Program-made: the position numbers and the translations under genes
Shown here: in pieces, positions 34,914 to 44,011 of the stretch
Position numbering within the stretch: position 1 is the first letter of the stretch
How the letters are laid out: each line of letters begins with the position of its first letter
DNA from: Ferrovibrio terrae
Lineage (GTDB): Bacteria; Pseudomonadota; Alphaproteobacteria; Ferrovibrionales; Ferrovibrionaceae
Assembly (NCBI RefSeq): GCF_007197755.1
Contig: NZ_CP041636.1
Coordinates: 2,082,001-2,146,000 of the forward strand
DNA: 64,000 nt
Reading direction: 5' to 3'
The notes under the pieces: generated by a model
Database searches by the model: none
Seen by the model: the letters and a program-made list of their open reading frames with translations, nothing else
Told to the model about the DNA's origin: nothing

Positions 34914-36050
34914 ATGCGCAGAACTGCTTTCGCCGGCATTGGTCTCTCGCTCGTCCTGTCGTCTGGAGCGGCCAGCGCGCAAAATCCGCAGACGGTCCGC
35001 ACGCAGGAGGCATCGGTGCGTGCCGTCACGGTGGCGAGCGGGCTGGAGAATCCCTGGGGCTTCGCCTTCCTGCCCGATGGCCGCCTGCTGGTGACCGAGC
35101 GGCCGGGCGCGATGCGGGTTGTCGACAAGGGCAAGGTCTCGCCGCCGCTCGGCAATGTGCCGAAGGTGTTCGACAGCGGGCAGGGCGGGTTGCTGGATGT
35201 GACGCTCGATCCGGAGTTTGCGCGCAACCGCACGATCTATTTTACGTATGCAGAACCTGGCCAAGGAGCGGAGCAGGGCGGCGCCGGCACCGCGCTGGCC
35301 AGCGCCGTGTTCGACGAAACACGCTTAAGCGATGTGAAGGCGCTGTTCCGCCAGCAGCCGAAGATGTCGGGCGGCCTGCATTTCGGTAGCCGTGTGGTGG
35401 TCGGTCCCGACGGCAAGCTGTGGCTCGGTCTCGGCGAGCGCTATCGCCGCGATGAATCGCAGAATCTGAACAGCCATCTCGGCAAGCTGATCCGGCTGGA
35501 GAAAAACGGCCGCGTGCCGTCTGACAATCCTTTTGTCGGCCGCAGCGATGCGCGAGCGGAAATCTGGTCCTACGGCCATCGCAACATCCAGGGCATGGCG
35601 CGCCATCCGCAGACCGGCGCGGTCTGGTTGAACGAACACGGCGCGCAGGGCGGCGACGAGGTGAATATCCCCGAGAAGGCCAAGAATTACGGCTGGCCGG
35701 TGATCACGCATGGCATCGACTATTCCGGCGCCAGGATCGGCGTCGGCAGCTCGGCCCCGGGCATGGAGCAACCGCTGCTGCACTGGACGCCGTCGATCGC
35801 GCCCTCAGGCATGGCCTTCTATACCGGTGACAGGATTCCGGCCTGGCGCGGCAACCTGTTCGTGGGCTCGCTGAAATTCGGCACGCTGCATCGCGTGGTG
35901 CTGGAGGGCACGCGCGTGGTGCGCCAGGAGCAGATGCTGAAAGAGATCGGCGACAATATCCGCGATGTGCGGGACGGGCCGGACGGCTTTCTCTACATCG
36001 CCACCGACAGCCCGCGCGGACGTATCATCCGGCTCGAACCAGCACACTGA
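34914..36050 (+). CDS. PQQ-dependent sugar dehydrogenase family protein (YliI-like)
   Basis: A 378-residue periplasmic six-bladed propeller of the glucose/sorbosone dehydrogenase family (soluble aldose sugar dehydrogenase type). A signal peptide (RRTAFAGIGLSLVLSSGAASAQ) ends near residue 23. Family motifs are LENPWGFAFLPDGRLLVTERPG, GQGGLLDVTLDPEFA, HFGSRVVVGPDGKLWLGLGER, SYGHRNIQGMA, NEHGAQGGDEVN and DGPDGFLYIATDS. It should oxidise aldoses using PQQ and pass electrons to the respiratory chain. No PQQ biosynthesis gene lies in the window. Transcription ends toward the shared terminator at 36067. Confidence 0.9.
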   Translation: MRRTAFAGIGLSLVLSSGAASAQNPQTVRTQEASVRAVTVASGLENPWGFAFLPDGRLLVTERPGAMRVVDKGKVSPPLGNVPKVFDSGQGGLLDVTLDPEFARNRTIYFTYAEPGQGAEQGGAGTALASAVFDETRLSDVKALFRQQPKMSGGLHFGSRVVVGPDGKLWLGLGERYRRDESQNLNSHLGKLIRLEKNGRVPSDNPFVGRSDARAEIWSYGHRNIQGMARHPQTGAVWLNEHGAQGGDEVNIPEKAKNYGWPVITHGIDYSGARIGVGSSAPGMEQPLLHWTPSIAPSGMAFYTGDRIPAWRGNLFVGSLKFGTLHRVVLEGTRVVRQEQMLKEIGDNIRDVRDGPDGFLYIATDSPRGRIIRLEPAH

Positions 36051-36061
36051 ACCGGACTCAT

Positions 36062-36104
36062 AAAAAAGCCCGGCCCGGAAAATCACCCTGGGCCGGGCTC
36101 TTCT
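36062..36104. terminator. Bidirectional terminator between convergent genes
   Basis: AGCCCGGCCC (36067-36076) pairs perfectly with GGGCCGGGCT (36090-36099). A-run on the left gives TTTTTT for the minus-strand TRAP operon, and CTCTTCT on the right gives a weaker T-rich tail for the plus-strand dehydrogenase. Confidence 0.85.
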
Positions 36105-36120
36105 ACTTGCGGCCGGTGTT

Positions 36121-37665
36121 TCAGTCAGCCGGCTTGTCCTCGTCTTCTTCTTCTTCACCCTCGGCAGCTTCGCTGCTGGGTGAATCGTCGCTGGACGCAT
36201 CGTCGCCCGGAGTCTCCATAGCGGCTGGATCGGTGTCGTAGGACTGATCGGGCGGCAGTTCGATCTGGATGGTGCTGGGATCGACGCCGGTGCCGCGATC
36301 CAGCATGCCGGTCACCATCTCGGGGAAGGCGATCACCAGGCCAACCATGATGATCTGGATGCACACGAAGGGCACGGCACCCCAGTAGATCTGGCCGGTG
36401 GTGACCTTGGGGATCAGCTTGCCGGTCACCTTGTCGAGATAGTCCGCGACCGGGGCCACGCTGCGCAGGTAGAACAGCGCGAAGCCGAATGGTGGGTGCA
36501 TGAACGAGGTCTGCATGTTGACGCCGAGCAGCACGCCGAACCAGATCAGGTCGATGCCCAGCTTTTCCGCCGCCGGGCCGAGCAGCGGCACGACGATGAA
36601 GGCCAGCTCGAAGAAATCGAGGAAGAAGGCCAGCAGGAAGACCATGATGTTGACGACGATCAGGAAGCCCATCTGGCCGCCGGGCAGGCTGGTCAGCAGA
36701 TGTTCGACCCAGAGGTCGCCGTTCACCGCACGGAAGGTCAGGCCGAACACGGTCGAGCCGATCAGGATGAAGATGACGAAGGCCGAAAGCTTGGCCGTCG
36801 TATCCATCGCCTGACGCAGCAGCGACCAGTCGAGCTTGCGCTTCATCAGCGCCAGAATCAGGGCGCCGGCGGCACCCATCGCGCCGCCTTCGGTGGGCGT
36901 GGCCACGCCGATGAAGATCGTGCCCAGGACCAGGAAGATCAGCACCAGCGGCGGCACCAGCGACACCAGCACGCGAATGACGAGCTGCATGCCGCGCAGC
37001 GTACGCGCTTCCGGCGGCAGCGCCGGGGCGCGCTTCGGGAAGATGATGGTGATCAGGAAGATGTAGCCGGCATAAAGCGAGGACAGCACCAGGCCCGGAA
37101 TGAGGGCGCCGGCATACATGTCGCCGACCGAACGGCCGAGCTGATCGGCCATGATGATCAGCACCAGGCTGGGCGGGATGATCTGTGCCAGCGTGCCCGA
37201 GGCTGCGATCACGCCGGTCGCCAGGCGACGGTCGTAGCCGTAGCGCAGCATGATCGGCAGCGAGATCAGGCCCATCGAGATCACCGAGGCGGCCACCACG
37301 CCGGTGGTGGCGGCCAGCAGCGCACCGACAAAGACCACGGCATAGGCCAGGCCGCCGCGCATCGGACCAAAGAGCTGGCCGATCGTATCGAGCAGATCTT
37401 CCGCCATGCCGGACCGTTCGAGGATCAGGCCCATGAAGGTGAAGAACGGGATCGCCAGCAGCGTGTCGTTGCGCATGATGCCGAACACGCGTTCGGGCAG
37501 CGCCTGCAGCAGGGCCGGCGTGAGCAGGTTGAGCTCGATGCCGATGAAGGCAAACAGCAGACCGTTGGCGGCCAGCGCGAAGGCCACCGGGTAGCCGAAG
37601 AGCAGGAAGAAGACCAGCGCCAGGAACATCAGCGGCGCCATGTTTTCAGTCAGAAACGCGATCAT
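36121..37665 (-). CDS. dctM: TRAP transporter large permease (DctM)
   Basis: A 514-residue DctM subunit with about twelve membrane segments. It starts MIAFLTENMAPLMFLALVFFLLFGYPVAFALA and contains NDTLLAIPFFTFMGLILERSGMAEDLL and GVVAASVISMGLISLPIMLRYGYD, standard for the family. Length exceeds the usual 425-440 residues because of internal loops and a strongly acidic C-terminal tail of about 35 residues (EAAEGEEEEDEDKPAD). It works with the DctQ subunit encoded five bases upstream to import a carboxylate or related anion. The periplasmic receptor is not in the window. Confidence 0.93.
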   Translation of the reverse strand: MIAFLTENMAPLMFLALVFFLLFGYPVAFALAANGLLFAFIGIELNLLTPALLQALPERVFGIMRNDTLLAIPFFTFMGLILERSGMAEDLLDTIGQLFGPMRGGLAYAVVFVGALLAATTGVVAASVISMGLISLPIMLRYGYDRRLATGVIAASGTLAQIIPPSLVLIIMADQLGRSVGDMYAGALIPGLVLSSLYAGYIFLITIIFPKRAPALPPEARTLRGMQLVIRVLVSLVPPLVLIFLVLGTIFIGVATPTEGGAMGAAGALILALMKRKLDWSLLRQAMDTTAKLSAFVIFILIGSTVFGLTFRAVNGDLWVEHLLTSLPGGQMGFLIVVNIMVFLLAFFLDFFELAFIVVPLLGPAAEKLGIDLIWFGVLLGVNMQTSFMHPPFGFALFYLRSVAPVADYLDKVTGKLIPKVTTGQIYWGAVPFVCIQIIMVGLVIAFPEMVTGMLDRGTGVDPSTIQIELPPDQSYDTDPAAMETPGDDASSDDSPSSEAAEGEEEEDEDKPAD

Positions 37666-37670
37666 ATCGA

Positions 37671-38234
37671 TTACTCCGCGGCGCCTTCGATCGGGCTATG
37701 GGCATCATGCTTCTTGGGGGCCGGATTCGGAATCAGGCCCTGCAGGAAGGCGACGCGTTTGATCAGCTCTGACAGACCCTGGAGGATCAACAGAAAGAAG
37801 CCGAGCGGGATCAGCAGCTTCACCGGCCAGCGGATCAGACCGCCGGCATCGCTGGACATTTCGTTGCGGACGAAGGAATCGAGCAGTGCTGGCCAGGACA
37901 GATACATGATGATGATCGAGATCGGCAGCAGGAACAGGACGGTGCCGATGATGTCGATCCAGGTCAGCGTCTTCTCGGAGAAGCGGCTGACGATCACGTC
38001 GATGCGGATATGCTCGTTGCGCAGCAGCGTATAGCCGGCGCAAAGCATGAATACGAAGGAGAAGAGGTACCACTGTACTTCCAGCCAGGCATTCGAGCTG
38101 GTGTGGAAAAGATATCGCACCGAGGCATTCCCGGCACTGATGACCACCGCAACCAGAATGGCCCAGTAAACGATGCGGCCGACCCAGTCGTTGAGACGAT
38201 CAACGGCTGTGCTGAAAGCCAATAGCAAACGCAT
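37671..38234 (-). CDS. dctQ: TRAP transporter small permease (DctQ)
   Basis: A 187-residue four-helix membrane subunit. VGRIVYWAILVAVVISAGNASVRYLF, EVQWYLFSFVFMLCAGYTLLRNEHIRIDV and LLIPLGFFLLILQGLSELIKR match the DctQ family. It partners the DctM subunit directly downstream. The 258 bases upstream contain no recognisable gene. The usual receptor DctP is missing from this operon. Larger TRAP permeases of this kind often serve 2-oxo or chloroaromatic acids, but the substrate is not evident. Confidence 0.9.
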   Translation of the reverse strand: MRLLLAFSTAVDRLNDWVGRIVYWAILVAVVISAGNASVRYLFHTSSNAWLEVQWYLFSFVFMLCAGYTLLRNEHIRIDVIVSRFSEKTLTWIDIIGTVLFLLPISIIIMYLSWPALLDSFVRNEMSSDAGGLIRWPVKLLIPLGFFLLILQGLSELIKRVAFLQGLIPNPAPKKHDAHSPIEGAAE

Positions 38235-38492
38235 GCAACAAATCCCCCTTCACCGCAGGCCTGCGAAGGCCCTCGTGACCCGATCATCAATTGGTGGTGC
38301 CGTGCCTGTCAGCTGAGTTGGCCCGGTACCAGCGTTCCCTGTTTCGGGGCGTATTTATGCTATGCGGGTCGTCCGATAAAGCCCCGGGCGGCGACCGACG
38401 CCATTTATAAACGAGGGGCTTGGCAGGAGTCAGGAAAAAAGTCGTAAATTCCGGAAATTGAACGAATATTGCCCGTCTGGCCGGAGAAACGG

Positions 38493-39335
38493 TCAGCCCA
38501 TTTCGCCAGTGGTGGCATTGTAGTTGTTAATAATCCGGTGGAGCACGTCGAGCTGGTTGCGCGCGATCGGGTCCTGTCCGTTGAGGATCAGGGTGAGTGC
38601 CACCCGGGTAATGCCCAGTTTCGAGGCCACCTGGTCCAGGTTGATGCCGCGGGCTTTGCAGGCCACGGTGATCATGTCGAACGAGCCCTTGTCGAGGAAA
38701 ACGCGGCCCCATTCGTCGCGGCCAGTCAGGCGGATCGGCTTGATCTCGAGCGCGGCATTTTTCTGCGGGCGTGGGGCGGGAGCCGCCGCGGGACGACCGG
38801 TGGGCACGGTGCGCTGTGTCGGGCGCCAGTCGGGGTCGCGCTCGAAAACTTCGAGTTGCGGCGCCTGCTCCATCAGATGCAGCAGCATGTTGCGCATATG
38901 GATCAGCAGCTGGTCGGCCGTGCCGCCGGCTTCGGGCCCATCGACCAGCAGGCTGCTCAACTCTTCCATCCGTTTCAGGCGCGAGGCAAAGAACTCGCGT
39001 GCACCATAGGGCAGGGCGGTGCGCGCCTCGATCAGGTTTTCCAGATAGCTTTGTTTGACGTCGATCTCGACTTTGAGGATCTTCGCGCGTAGCTGCGATA
39101 CGAAACGACGCAGTTCGTCGCGCCGACCGGTCTTGAGCACGGAGAGCCGGCCCTCGGCGATCTCGGCAGCCTGATGGAAATCGTCGACCAGGGTGGAGAA
39201 TTTGCGGAAGCCGGTCACGGTGTTGCGCTTCTCATTCACGTCTTCGGTGAACTTGAAGATGTACATGGCCCGCTGCTCGATACGCGAAACGAGCTCGTTG
39301 GCTTCCTGGTTATGGTCCTGATTGTCGGTGATCAT
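38493..39335 (-). CDS. Uncharacterised protein with C-terminal XRE-like HTH
   Basis: A 280-residue protein I cannot assign. Residues 1-160 are mostly amphipathic helix (NEKRNTVTGFRKFSTLVDDFHQ, LRAKILKVEIDVKQSYLENLI), suggesting a coiled-coil or four-helix domain. A Pro/Ala linker (TGRPAAAPAPRPQ) follows near residue 180. The last 70 residues contain LDQVASKLGITRVALTLILNGQDPI, which resembles an XRE-type helix-turn-helix. It is probably a DNA-binding regulator with a helical sensor or oligomerisation domain. It stands alone between the TRAP operon and the aminotransferase. Confidence 0.75.
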   Translation of the reverse strand: MITDNQDHNQEANELVSRIEQRAMYIFKFTEDVNEKRNTVTGFRKFSTLVDDFHQAAEIAEGRLSVLKTGRRDELRRFVSQLRAKILKVEIDVKQSYLENLIEARTALPYGAREFFASRLKRMEELSSLLVDGPEAGGTADQLLIHMRNMLLHLMEQAPQLEVFERDPDWRPTQRTVPTGRPAAAPAPRPQKNAALEIKPIRLTGRDEWGRVFLDKGSFDMITVACKARGINLDQVASKLGITRVALTLILNGQDPIARNQLDVLHRIINNYNATTGEMG

Positions 39336-39445
39336 CCGCGGGATACTGGCTGGTCAATGTTACATTAACCTTAACACACTCTTCCCGAGCGGGAACCGGC
39401 CAGTTACTCCGCCAAAAGGATAGGTTGGGCCCGAGACGTCGGCGT

Positions 39446-40846
39446 TCAGGCCGCAGCGTTCAGGCCTTGCTGAGACACCCAGGACATTGTCTTGGCCAAT
39501 GCCCGCTCAAAGCGGTCGAACATTTCGTCGATCTCGCTTTCGGTGATGATCATCGGCGGGCAGAAGCCGATCACGTCGCCGCCCATGGCGCGGATGATCA
39601 GGCCTTCCTCCTGCGCGAAGTTCATGCAGGCGGCGCCGACACCGGCGGTAGGTGCGAAGCTGCGCTTTGTTTTCTTGTCGGCCACCAGTTCGGTGGCGCC
39701 GATCAGGCCGATGCCGCGCGCTTCGCCCACCAGCGGATGATCGCCCAGCTTGGCTATGCGGGTCTGGAAACGCGGCGCCACGGCATTCACATGGCCCAGC
39801 ATGTCGCGCTCCTCGTAAATCTGCAGCGTGCGCAGGGCCACGGCGGCAGCCACCGGATGGCCGCCGTAGGTGAAGCCATGGCCAAACGTGCCGATCTTGC
39901 CCGAATTCTCGCGGATCGTCTCGTAGACATGCTCAGGCACCAGCACGGCAGAGATCGGCAGATAGGCGCTGGAGAGCTGCTTGGCGCAAGAGATGAAATC
40001 CGGCTGGTAACCGAAGGTCTGCGCGCCCCACCAGTTGCCGGTGCGGCCAAAGCCGCAGATCACTTCATCCGACACGCTGAGGATGTCGTATTTTTGCAGC
40101 ACCTTCTGGATGGCGGGGAAATAGTCCTTCGGCGGCAGGATCACGCCGCCCGCACCCATGATCGGTTCGGCGAAGAAAGCGGCGACGGTGTCCGGACCCT
40201 CGGCGAGGATGAAGTCCTCCAGGTTTTTCGCCAGCCGGGCGACGAATTCTGCCTCGCTCTCGCCGTCCTGCGCGAAGCGGTAGTAATGCGGACAATCGAC
40301 ATGTTTGATGCGCGCAATCGGCAGGTCGAAGTCTTTATGGTTGGCGGGCAGGCCGGTGAGGCTGGCGCTGGCGATGGTGACGCCATGATAGCCCTTGATG
40401 CGCGACAGGATGGTCTTCTTGTCGATGCGGCCGCGCGCGTTGTTGTAGTACCAGATCAGCTTGATCAGCGTGTCGTTGGCCCCCGAGCCGCCTTCGGCGA
40501 AGAAAATCTTGCCAACAGGAAGCGGGCTCATTGCTTTCAGCTTTTCGGCCAGTTCGACGACAGGGCCCGTCGTCTTGTGTCCGAAGCCGTGATAATAGGG
40601 CAGCTTGCGCATCTGTTCGATGGCGGCATCGACGAGCGCAGCCTCGCTGAAACCCAGCCCGGCGCACCACAGGCCGGCCATGCCCTCGATATATTCCTTG
40701 TCCTGGTCGTCATAGACATAAATGCCCTTGCCGCGCTCGATCACCAGCGGGCCGACTGCCTCATGCTTAACCAGATTGGTATAGGGATGCAGCACATGGG
40801 CGACATCGCGTGCGGCCATCGAATTGGGCAGTTGCGGGCTGGGCAT
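39446..40846 (-). CDS. Class III PLP-dependent aminotransferase
   Basis: A 466-residue omega-transaminase. It has GKGIYVYDDQDKEYIEGMAGLWC, SGANDTLIKLIWYYNN for phosphate binding, YHGVT, the PLP aspartate in LSVSDEVICGFGRTG, the Schiff-base lysine in SCAKQLSSAYLP and TFGHGFTYGGHPVAAA. The sequence resembles beta-alanine/pyruvate or putrescine/pyruvate transaminases. ATG at 40846 gives a usual start; an in-frame ATG at 40906 would add 20 residues. As beta-alanine is a product of reductive pyrimidine breakdown, a metabolic link to the left-hand island is possible but inferred. Confidence 0.92.
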   Translation of the reverse strand: MPSPQLPNSMAARDVAHVLHPYTNLVKHEAVGPLVIERGKGIYVYDDQDKEYIEGMAGLWCAGLGFSEAALVDAAIEQMRKLPYYHGFGHKTTGPVVELAEKLKAMSPLPVGKIFFAEGGSGANDTLIKLIWYYNNARGRIDKKTILSRIKGYHGVTIASASLTGLPANHKDFDLPIARIKHVDCPHYYRFAQDGESEAEFVARLAKNLEDFILAEGPDTVAAFFAEPIMGAGGVILPPKDYFPAIQKVLQKYDILSVSDEVICGFGRTGNWWGAQTFGYQPDFISCAKQLSSAYLPISAVLVPEHVYETIRENSGKIGTFGHGFTYGGHPVAAAVALRTLQIYEERDMLGHVNAVAPRFQTRIAKLGDHPLVGEARGIGLIGATELVADKKTKRSFAPTAGVGAACMNFAQEEGLIIRAMGGDVIGFCPPMIITESEIDEMFDRFERALAKTMSWVSQQGLNAAA

Positions 40847-40964
40847 GATCGGACCTGTCTTGAATGATGCAGTATTCAGTAGACGGCGAAATCGCGTCTC
40901 TGTCAAAACGGTCCTGAGGAACCTGGCCCTATCGAGGGCGAAAAACGCTGGCTAGACTGCAGGC

Positions 40965-41906
40965 ATGTCAACTTCACTCGCTCCGACCCTGAAACTGCCA
41001 TCACCGGCTGGCGACACCATGCTGCATGGCTATGAATGGCTGCCTGCCGGCCAGGCGCGGGCGGTGGTGGTAATTTCGCATGGTATGGCCGAACATGCCG
41101 CACGCTACGCGCGTTTTGCCGCCGCGCTGACTGCGGCGGGCTTCGCGGCCTACGGCTTCGATCACCGTGGCCATGGTCATACCGGCCAGAACAGCGACAG
41201 CCTCGGTCATATGGGCGATCACGACAGCTGGAACCGCGCGGTGAGTGATCTTGCCGCGGTCTGCCGCCTCGCCGCTGAGCGCCACCCGGGCAAGCCGCTG
41301 CTGCTGTTTTCGCATTCCATGGGCTCGTTCATGGGCCAGCAGTTCCTGTACGAGCATGGCGTCAGCACTGAACTGGCCGGCGCGGTGCTGTGCGGCTCCA
41401 CCGGCAAGCCGCCGCCAATCGCCGCCCTTGGCCGGCTGGTGACGCGGCTGGAGCGCCTGCGCCTTGGCCGGCGCGGTATCAGCAAGCTGGTGCAGTCGCT
41501 GTCCTTCGATGCCTTCAACAAGCGGTTTCAGCCACAGCGCACCGATTTTGACTGGCTGTCGCGCGATGCGGCCGAGGTCGACAAATACATTGCCGATCCC
41601 TTCTGCGGTTTCCCGATCAGCGTGCAGTCCTGGATCGACCTGCTGGATGGTCTGCAGGCCATCGCGCGGCCGGAAAACCAGGCGCGCATTCCCAAGGCAC
41701 TGCCGGTTTTCGTGATCGCCGGCAGGCACGATCCGGTTTCGGGTGGCGGGGCTGCGCTCAGGCAGTTGCTGGGCGCCTATGCCGCCGCGGGCCTGAGCAA
41801 GGTGGAGAGCCGCTTCTACGACGAGGCGCGGCATGAACTGCTGAATGAGACCAACCGCGATGCCGTGACGGCCGATGTGATCGGCTTCTTCAACCGGTGT
41901 CTTTGA
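40965..41906 (+). CDS. Alpha/beta hydrolase (monoacylglycerol lipase/lysophospholipase-like)
   Basis: A 313-residue serine hydrolase with the Hydrolase_4 fold. The oxyanion region is VVVISHGMAEHAARY, followed by GFAAYGFDHRGHGHTG. The nucleophile is in FSHSMGSFMGQ (GxSxG-like, HSMGS), the acid in IAGRHDPVSGGG and the histidine in DEARHELLNE. The catalytic triad is complete. It acts on monoglycerides or related esters. It is convergent with a MarR gene. Confidence 0.88.
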   Translation: MSTSLAPTLKLPSPAGDTMLHGYEWLPAGQARAVVVISHGMAEHAARYARFAAALTAAGFAAYGFDHRGHGHTGQNSDSLGHMGDHDSWNRAVSDLAAVCRLAAERHPGKPLLLFSHSMGSFMGQQFLYEHGVSTELAGAVLCGSTGKPPPIAALGRLVTRLERLRLGRRGISKLVQSLSFDAFNKRFQPQRTDFDWLSRDAAEVDKYIADPFCGFPISVQSWIDLLDGLQAIARPENQARIPKALPVFVIAGRHDPVSGGGAALRQLLGAYAAAGLSKVESRFYDEARHELLNETNRDAVTADVIGFFNRCL

Positions 41907-41921
41907 GGCTGCCTGTAAGGC

Positions 41922-42410
41922 CTATTTTGCGGTCGTGTCTTCGGCTGCCGGCAGCGTGGTGAGATTTCCGTAAATCCGTTCGAGCAGGCTTTTCAGCTGC
42001 GCGATCTCGGCTTCGCTGAGGCCTGCCAGCGCGGCGGTTTCAAGCTGCTGTGCCGCCGGCGTCAGCGTCGCCGTCACGCGTTCGCCGGCCACCGTCAGCC
42101 TGATGGTAATGGCGCGCGCATCGCCGCTGTCGCGGCTGCGGCTGACCATGCCGTTGGCTTCCAGACCGCCGACCAGGCGGGAGAGGGTGGAGACTTCAAT
42201 GCTGGTGCGTTGCGCCAGTTCGGTCAGGCGCTGGCCGTCGCGTTCGCGCAGGGCTGCCAGCACGCGCCAGTCCTGCAGGGTGACATCAGCCGCACGCAAT
42301 GCTGCGCTGAAGCGCGCGGCCAGCGAAACGCCGGCACGGTTGATCAGATAGGGCAGGTAACCGTCGAGCCGGAGCGGGGCAATGGGATCGTTGGGCTGGG
42401 GGGCCGCCAT
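41922..42410 (-). CDS. MarR-family transcriptional regulator
   Basis: A 162-residue MarR protein. PYLINRAGVSLAARFSAALRAADVTLQDWRVL opens the fold, the HTH is QRLTELAQRTSIEVSTLSRLVGGLE, and the wing contains SGDARAITIRLTVAGE. It is convergent with the hydrolase and ends 25 bases before the chemotaxis operon stop is reached on the same strand. It probably regulates a nearby gene; no clear operator was found. Confidence 0.88.
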   Translation of the reverse strand: MAAPQPNDPIAPLRLDGYLPYLINRAGVSLAARFSAALRAADVTLQDWRVLAALRERDGQRLTELAQRTSIEVSTLSRLVGGLEANGMVSRSRDSGDARAITIRLTVAGERVTATLTPAAQQLETAALAGLSEAEIAQLKSLLERIYGNLTTLPAAEDTTAK

Positions 42411-42435
42411 GATGCTGCGCCGGGCAGTCTGCCGC

Positions 42436-42828
42436 TCACGCGCCGAGCTTGCCTATTACAGACTCGATCTTCTGCTTCATAGTCGCGGCGTTGAAGGGCT
42501 TGACCATGTAGTTGTTCACGCCGGCCTGAATGGCTGTCTTGACCATTTCGGTATCGCGCTGACCGGTCGCCATGATGAAAGGCATGCGCTTGGTCAGCGG
42601 ATTGCTGCGGATGGTCTTGAGCAGGGTCAGACCGTCCATCCCGTCCATGTTCCAGTCGGAAATGATCAGGTCGAACTTGTTGGAGCCGATCGCGACCAGG
42701 GCTTCCGCCCCGCTTTTCGCTTCGACAACATTCTTGATGCCGATTTCCTGCAAGCAATAGCGCGCAATGCCGCGCATGCTCATCTGGTCGTCGACGATCA
42801 AAACTCGGAGAGTGCTGGCCGATGGCAT
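42436..42828 (-). CDS. CheY-like single-domain response regulator
   Basis: A 130-residue receiver with complete phosphorylation machinery: Asp13/Asp14 (LIVDDQMSMRG), phospho-acceptor Asp58 (LIISDWNMDGMDG), Thr in FIMATGQ and Lys in YMVKPF. ATG at 42828 is chosen because the upstream 18 codons are in a less protein-like stretch. It lies about 100 bases downstream of cheB and is probably the last gene of the chemotaxis operon, giving a second CheY-like output or phosphate sink. Confidence 0.9.
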   Translation of the reverse strand: MPSASTLRVLIVDDQMSMRGIARYCLQEIGIKNVVEAKSGAEALVAIGSNKFDLIISDWNMDGMDGLTLLKTIRSNPLTKRMPFIMATGQRDTEMVKTAIQAGVNNYMVKPFNAATMKQKIESVIGKLGA

Positions 42829-42931
42829 ATCGCTCGCTCTTCCCTCAACGCAATCAACCCCGGCCATCCTGGCCGGAGACATTGAAACTAAAGCTTAAGA
42901 TCGGGGTTTTTATCGTAAAAAACAAGGTTCC

Positions 42932-43999
42932 TCAACGCTGTTTGCAGCGGTTGAGAATCTCCGCCGCGACCTGGCCAATCCCTACTTCCGCTTGCACCGC
43001 CCCCATCAGCTTGGCGGCCTTGGGCATGCCATAGACCAGGCTGGTCGACTCGTCCTGCCCGATGGTCTGGGCGCCGACCTCCAGCATCTTCTTCAGGCCG
43101 ACGGCACCGTCCTTGCCCATGCCGGTCAGGATCACGCCGATGGCATTATGGCCGGCATGCTCGGCCACCGAATTGAACAGCACGTCCACGGAGGGCCGAT
43201 GGCCCGAGACCGGCGGATCGTGATTGATCTTGGTGTAGTAATGGCCGCCCGAGCGGTGCAGCGTCAGATGGTAGTCCCCCGGGGCGATGTAGACATGGCC
43301 CGGGAAGATGCGGACATTGTCCTTGGCTTCGGTGACGGTGACTGCCGACAGCGAATCGAGGCGGGCGGCGAAGCTGCCGGTGAAGCGTGGCGGCATATGC
43401 TGGGTGATCAGCACCGGCGGGCTGTCCGGCGGCAGGATGGTGATCACTTCCTTCAGCGCCTCGACACCGCCGGTGGACGAGCCGATCGCCACGATGATGT
43501 CGGTCGAATTGAAGCCGGGACCGGGCGTCAGCCGCTTGGGCACGGCGCCCTCGACCGGCCGGTTGCGCGCCACCACGCGGGCGGTGGCGGCGGTCTTCAC
43601 CTTGGCGATCAGGTCGATCTTGATCTCTTCCAGGGCGTGTTTGATGTCCAGCGTCGGCTTGGGCACGAAATCGACGGCGCCCATTTCCAGCGCCTGCATC
43701 GTGATGTTGGCGCCCTTTTGCGTCAGGGTCGAGACCATCACCACCGGCATCGGCCGCAGGCGCATGATCTTCTCAAGGAATGAGATGCCGTCCATGTTCG
43801 GCATCTCGATATCCAGGGTCAGGACATCGGGATTCAATTCCTTGATCATCGTGCGGGCAACCAGCGGGTCGGGCGCCGCGCCGACCACGTCGATCTCCGG
43901 ATCGCTGGACAGGGCCGCGGTCAGCAGCTGACGGATCAGCGCGCTGTCGTCAACGATGAGAACCTTGATGCGTTTACCGGCCACTACGCTGCTCCGCAC
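42932..43999 (-). CDS. cheB: Chemotaxis-specific protein-glutamate methylesterase CheB
   Basis: A 355-residue two-domain enzyme. Residues 10-130 are a receiver (VLIVDDSALIRQ, phospho-Asp63 in LTLDIEMPNMDG, MGAVDFVPKP). From about residue 165 comes the methylesterase domain with its serine in IGSSTGGVEAL, histidine in ITQHMPPRF and aspartate in LTGMGKDG. It removes methyl groups from, and deamidates, chemoreceptors. It starts 12 bases after the cheR stop and acts together with CheR and the CheD encoded nearby. Confidence 0.96.
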   Translation of the reverse strand: MRSSVVAGKRIKVLIVDDSALIRQLLTAALSSDPEIDVVGAAPDPLVARTMIKELNPDVLTLDIEMPNMDGISFLEKIMRLRPMPVVMVSTLTQKGANITMQALEMGAVDFVPKPTLDIKHALEEIKIDLIAKVKTAATARVVARNRPVEGAVPKRLTPGPGFNSTDIIVAIGSSTGGVEALKEVITILPPDSPPVLITQHMPPRFTGSFAARLDSLSAVTVTEAKDNVRIFPGHVYIAPGDYHLTLHRSGGHYYTKINHDPPVSGHRPSVDVLFNSVAEHAGHNAIGVILTGMGKDGAVGLKKMLEVGAQTIGQDESTSLVYGMPKAAKLMGAVQAEVGIGQVAAEILNRCKQR

Positions 44000-44011
44000 G
44001 TCCCAGAATGA

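Noticed and set aside
42888-42926. Terminator between cheB and the downstream receiver gene
   Set aside because: The stretch is AT-rich with A- and T-runs, but no GC-rich stem could be paired.
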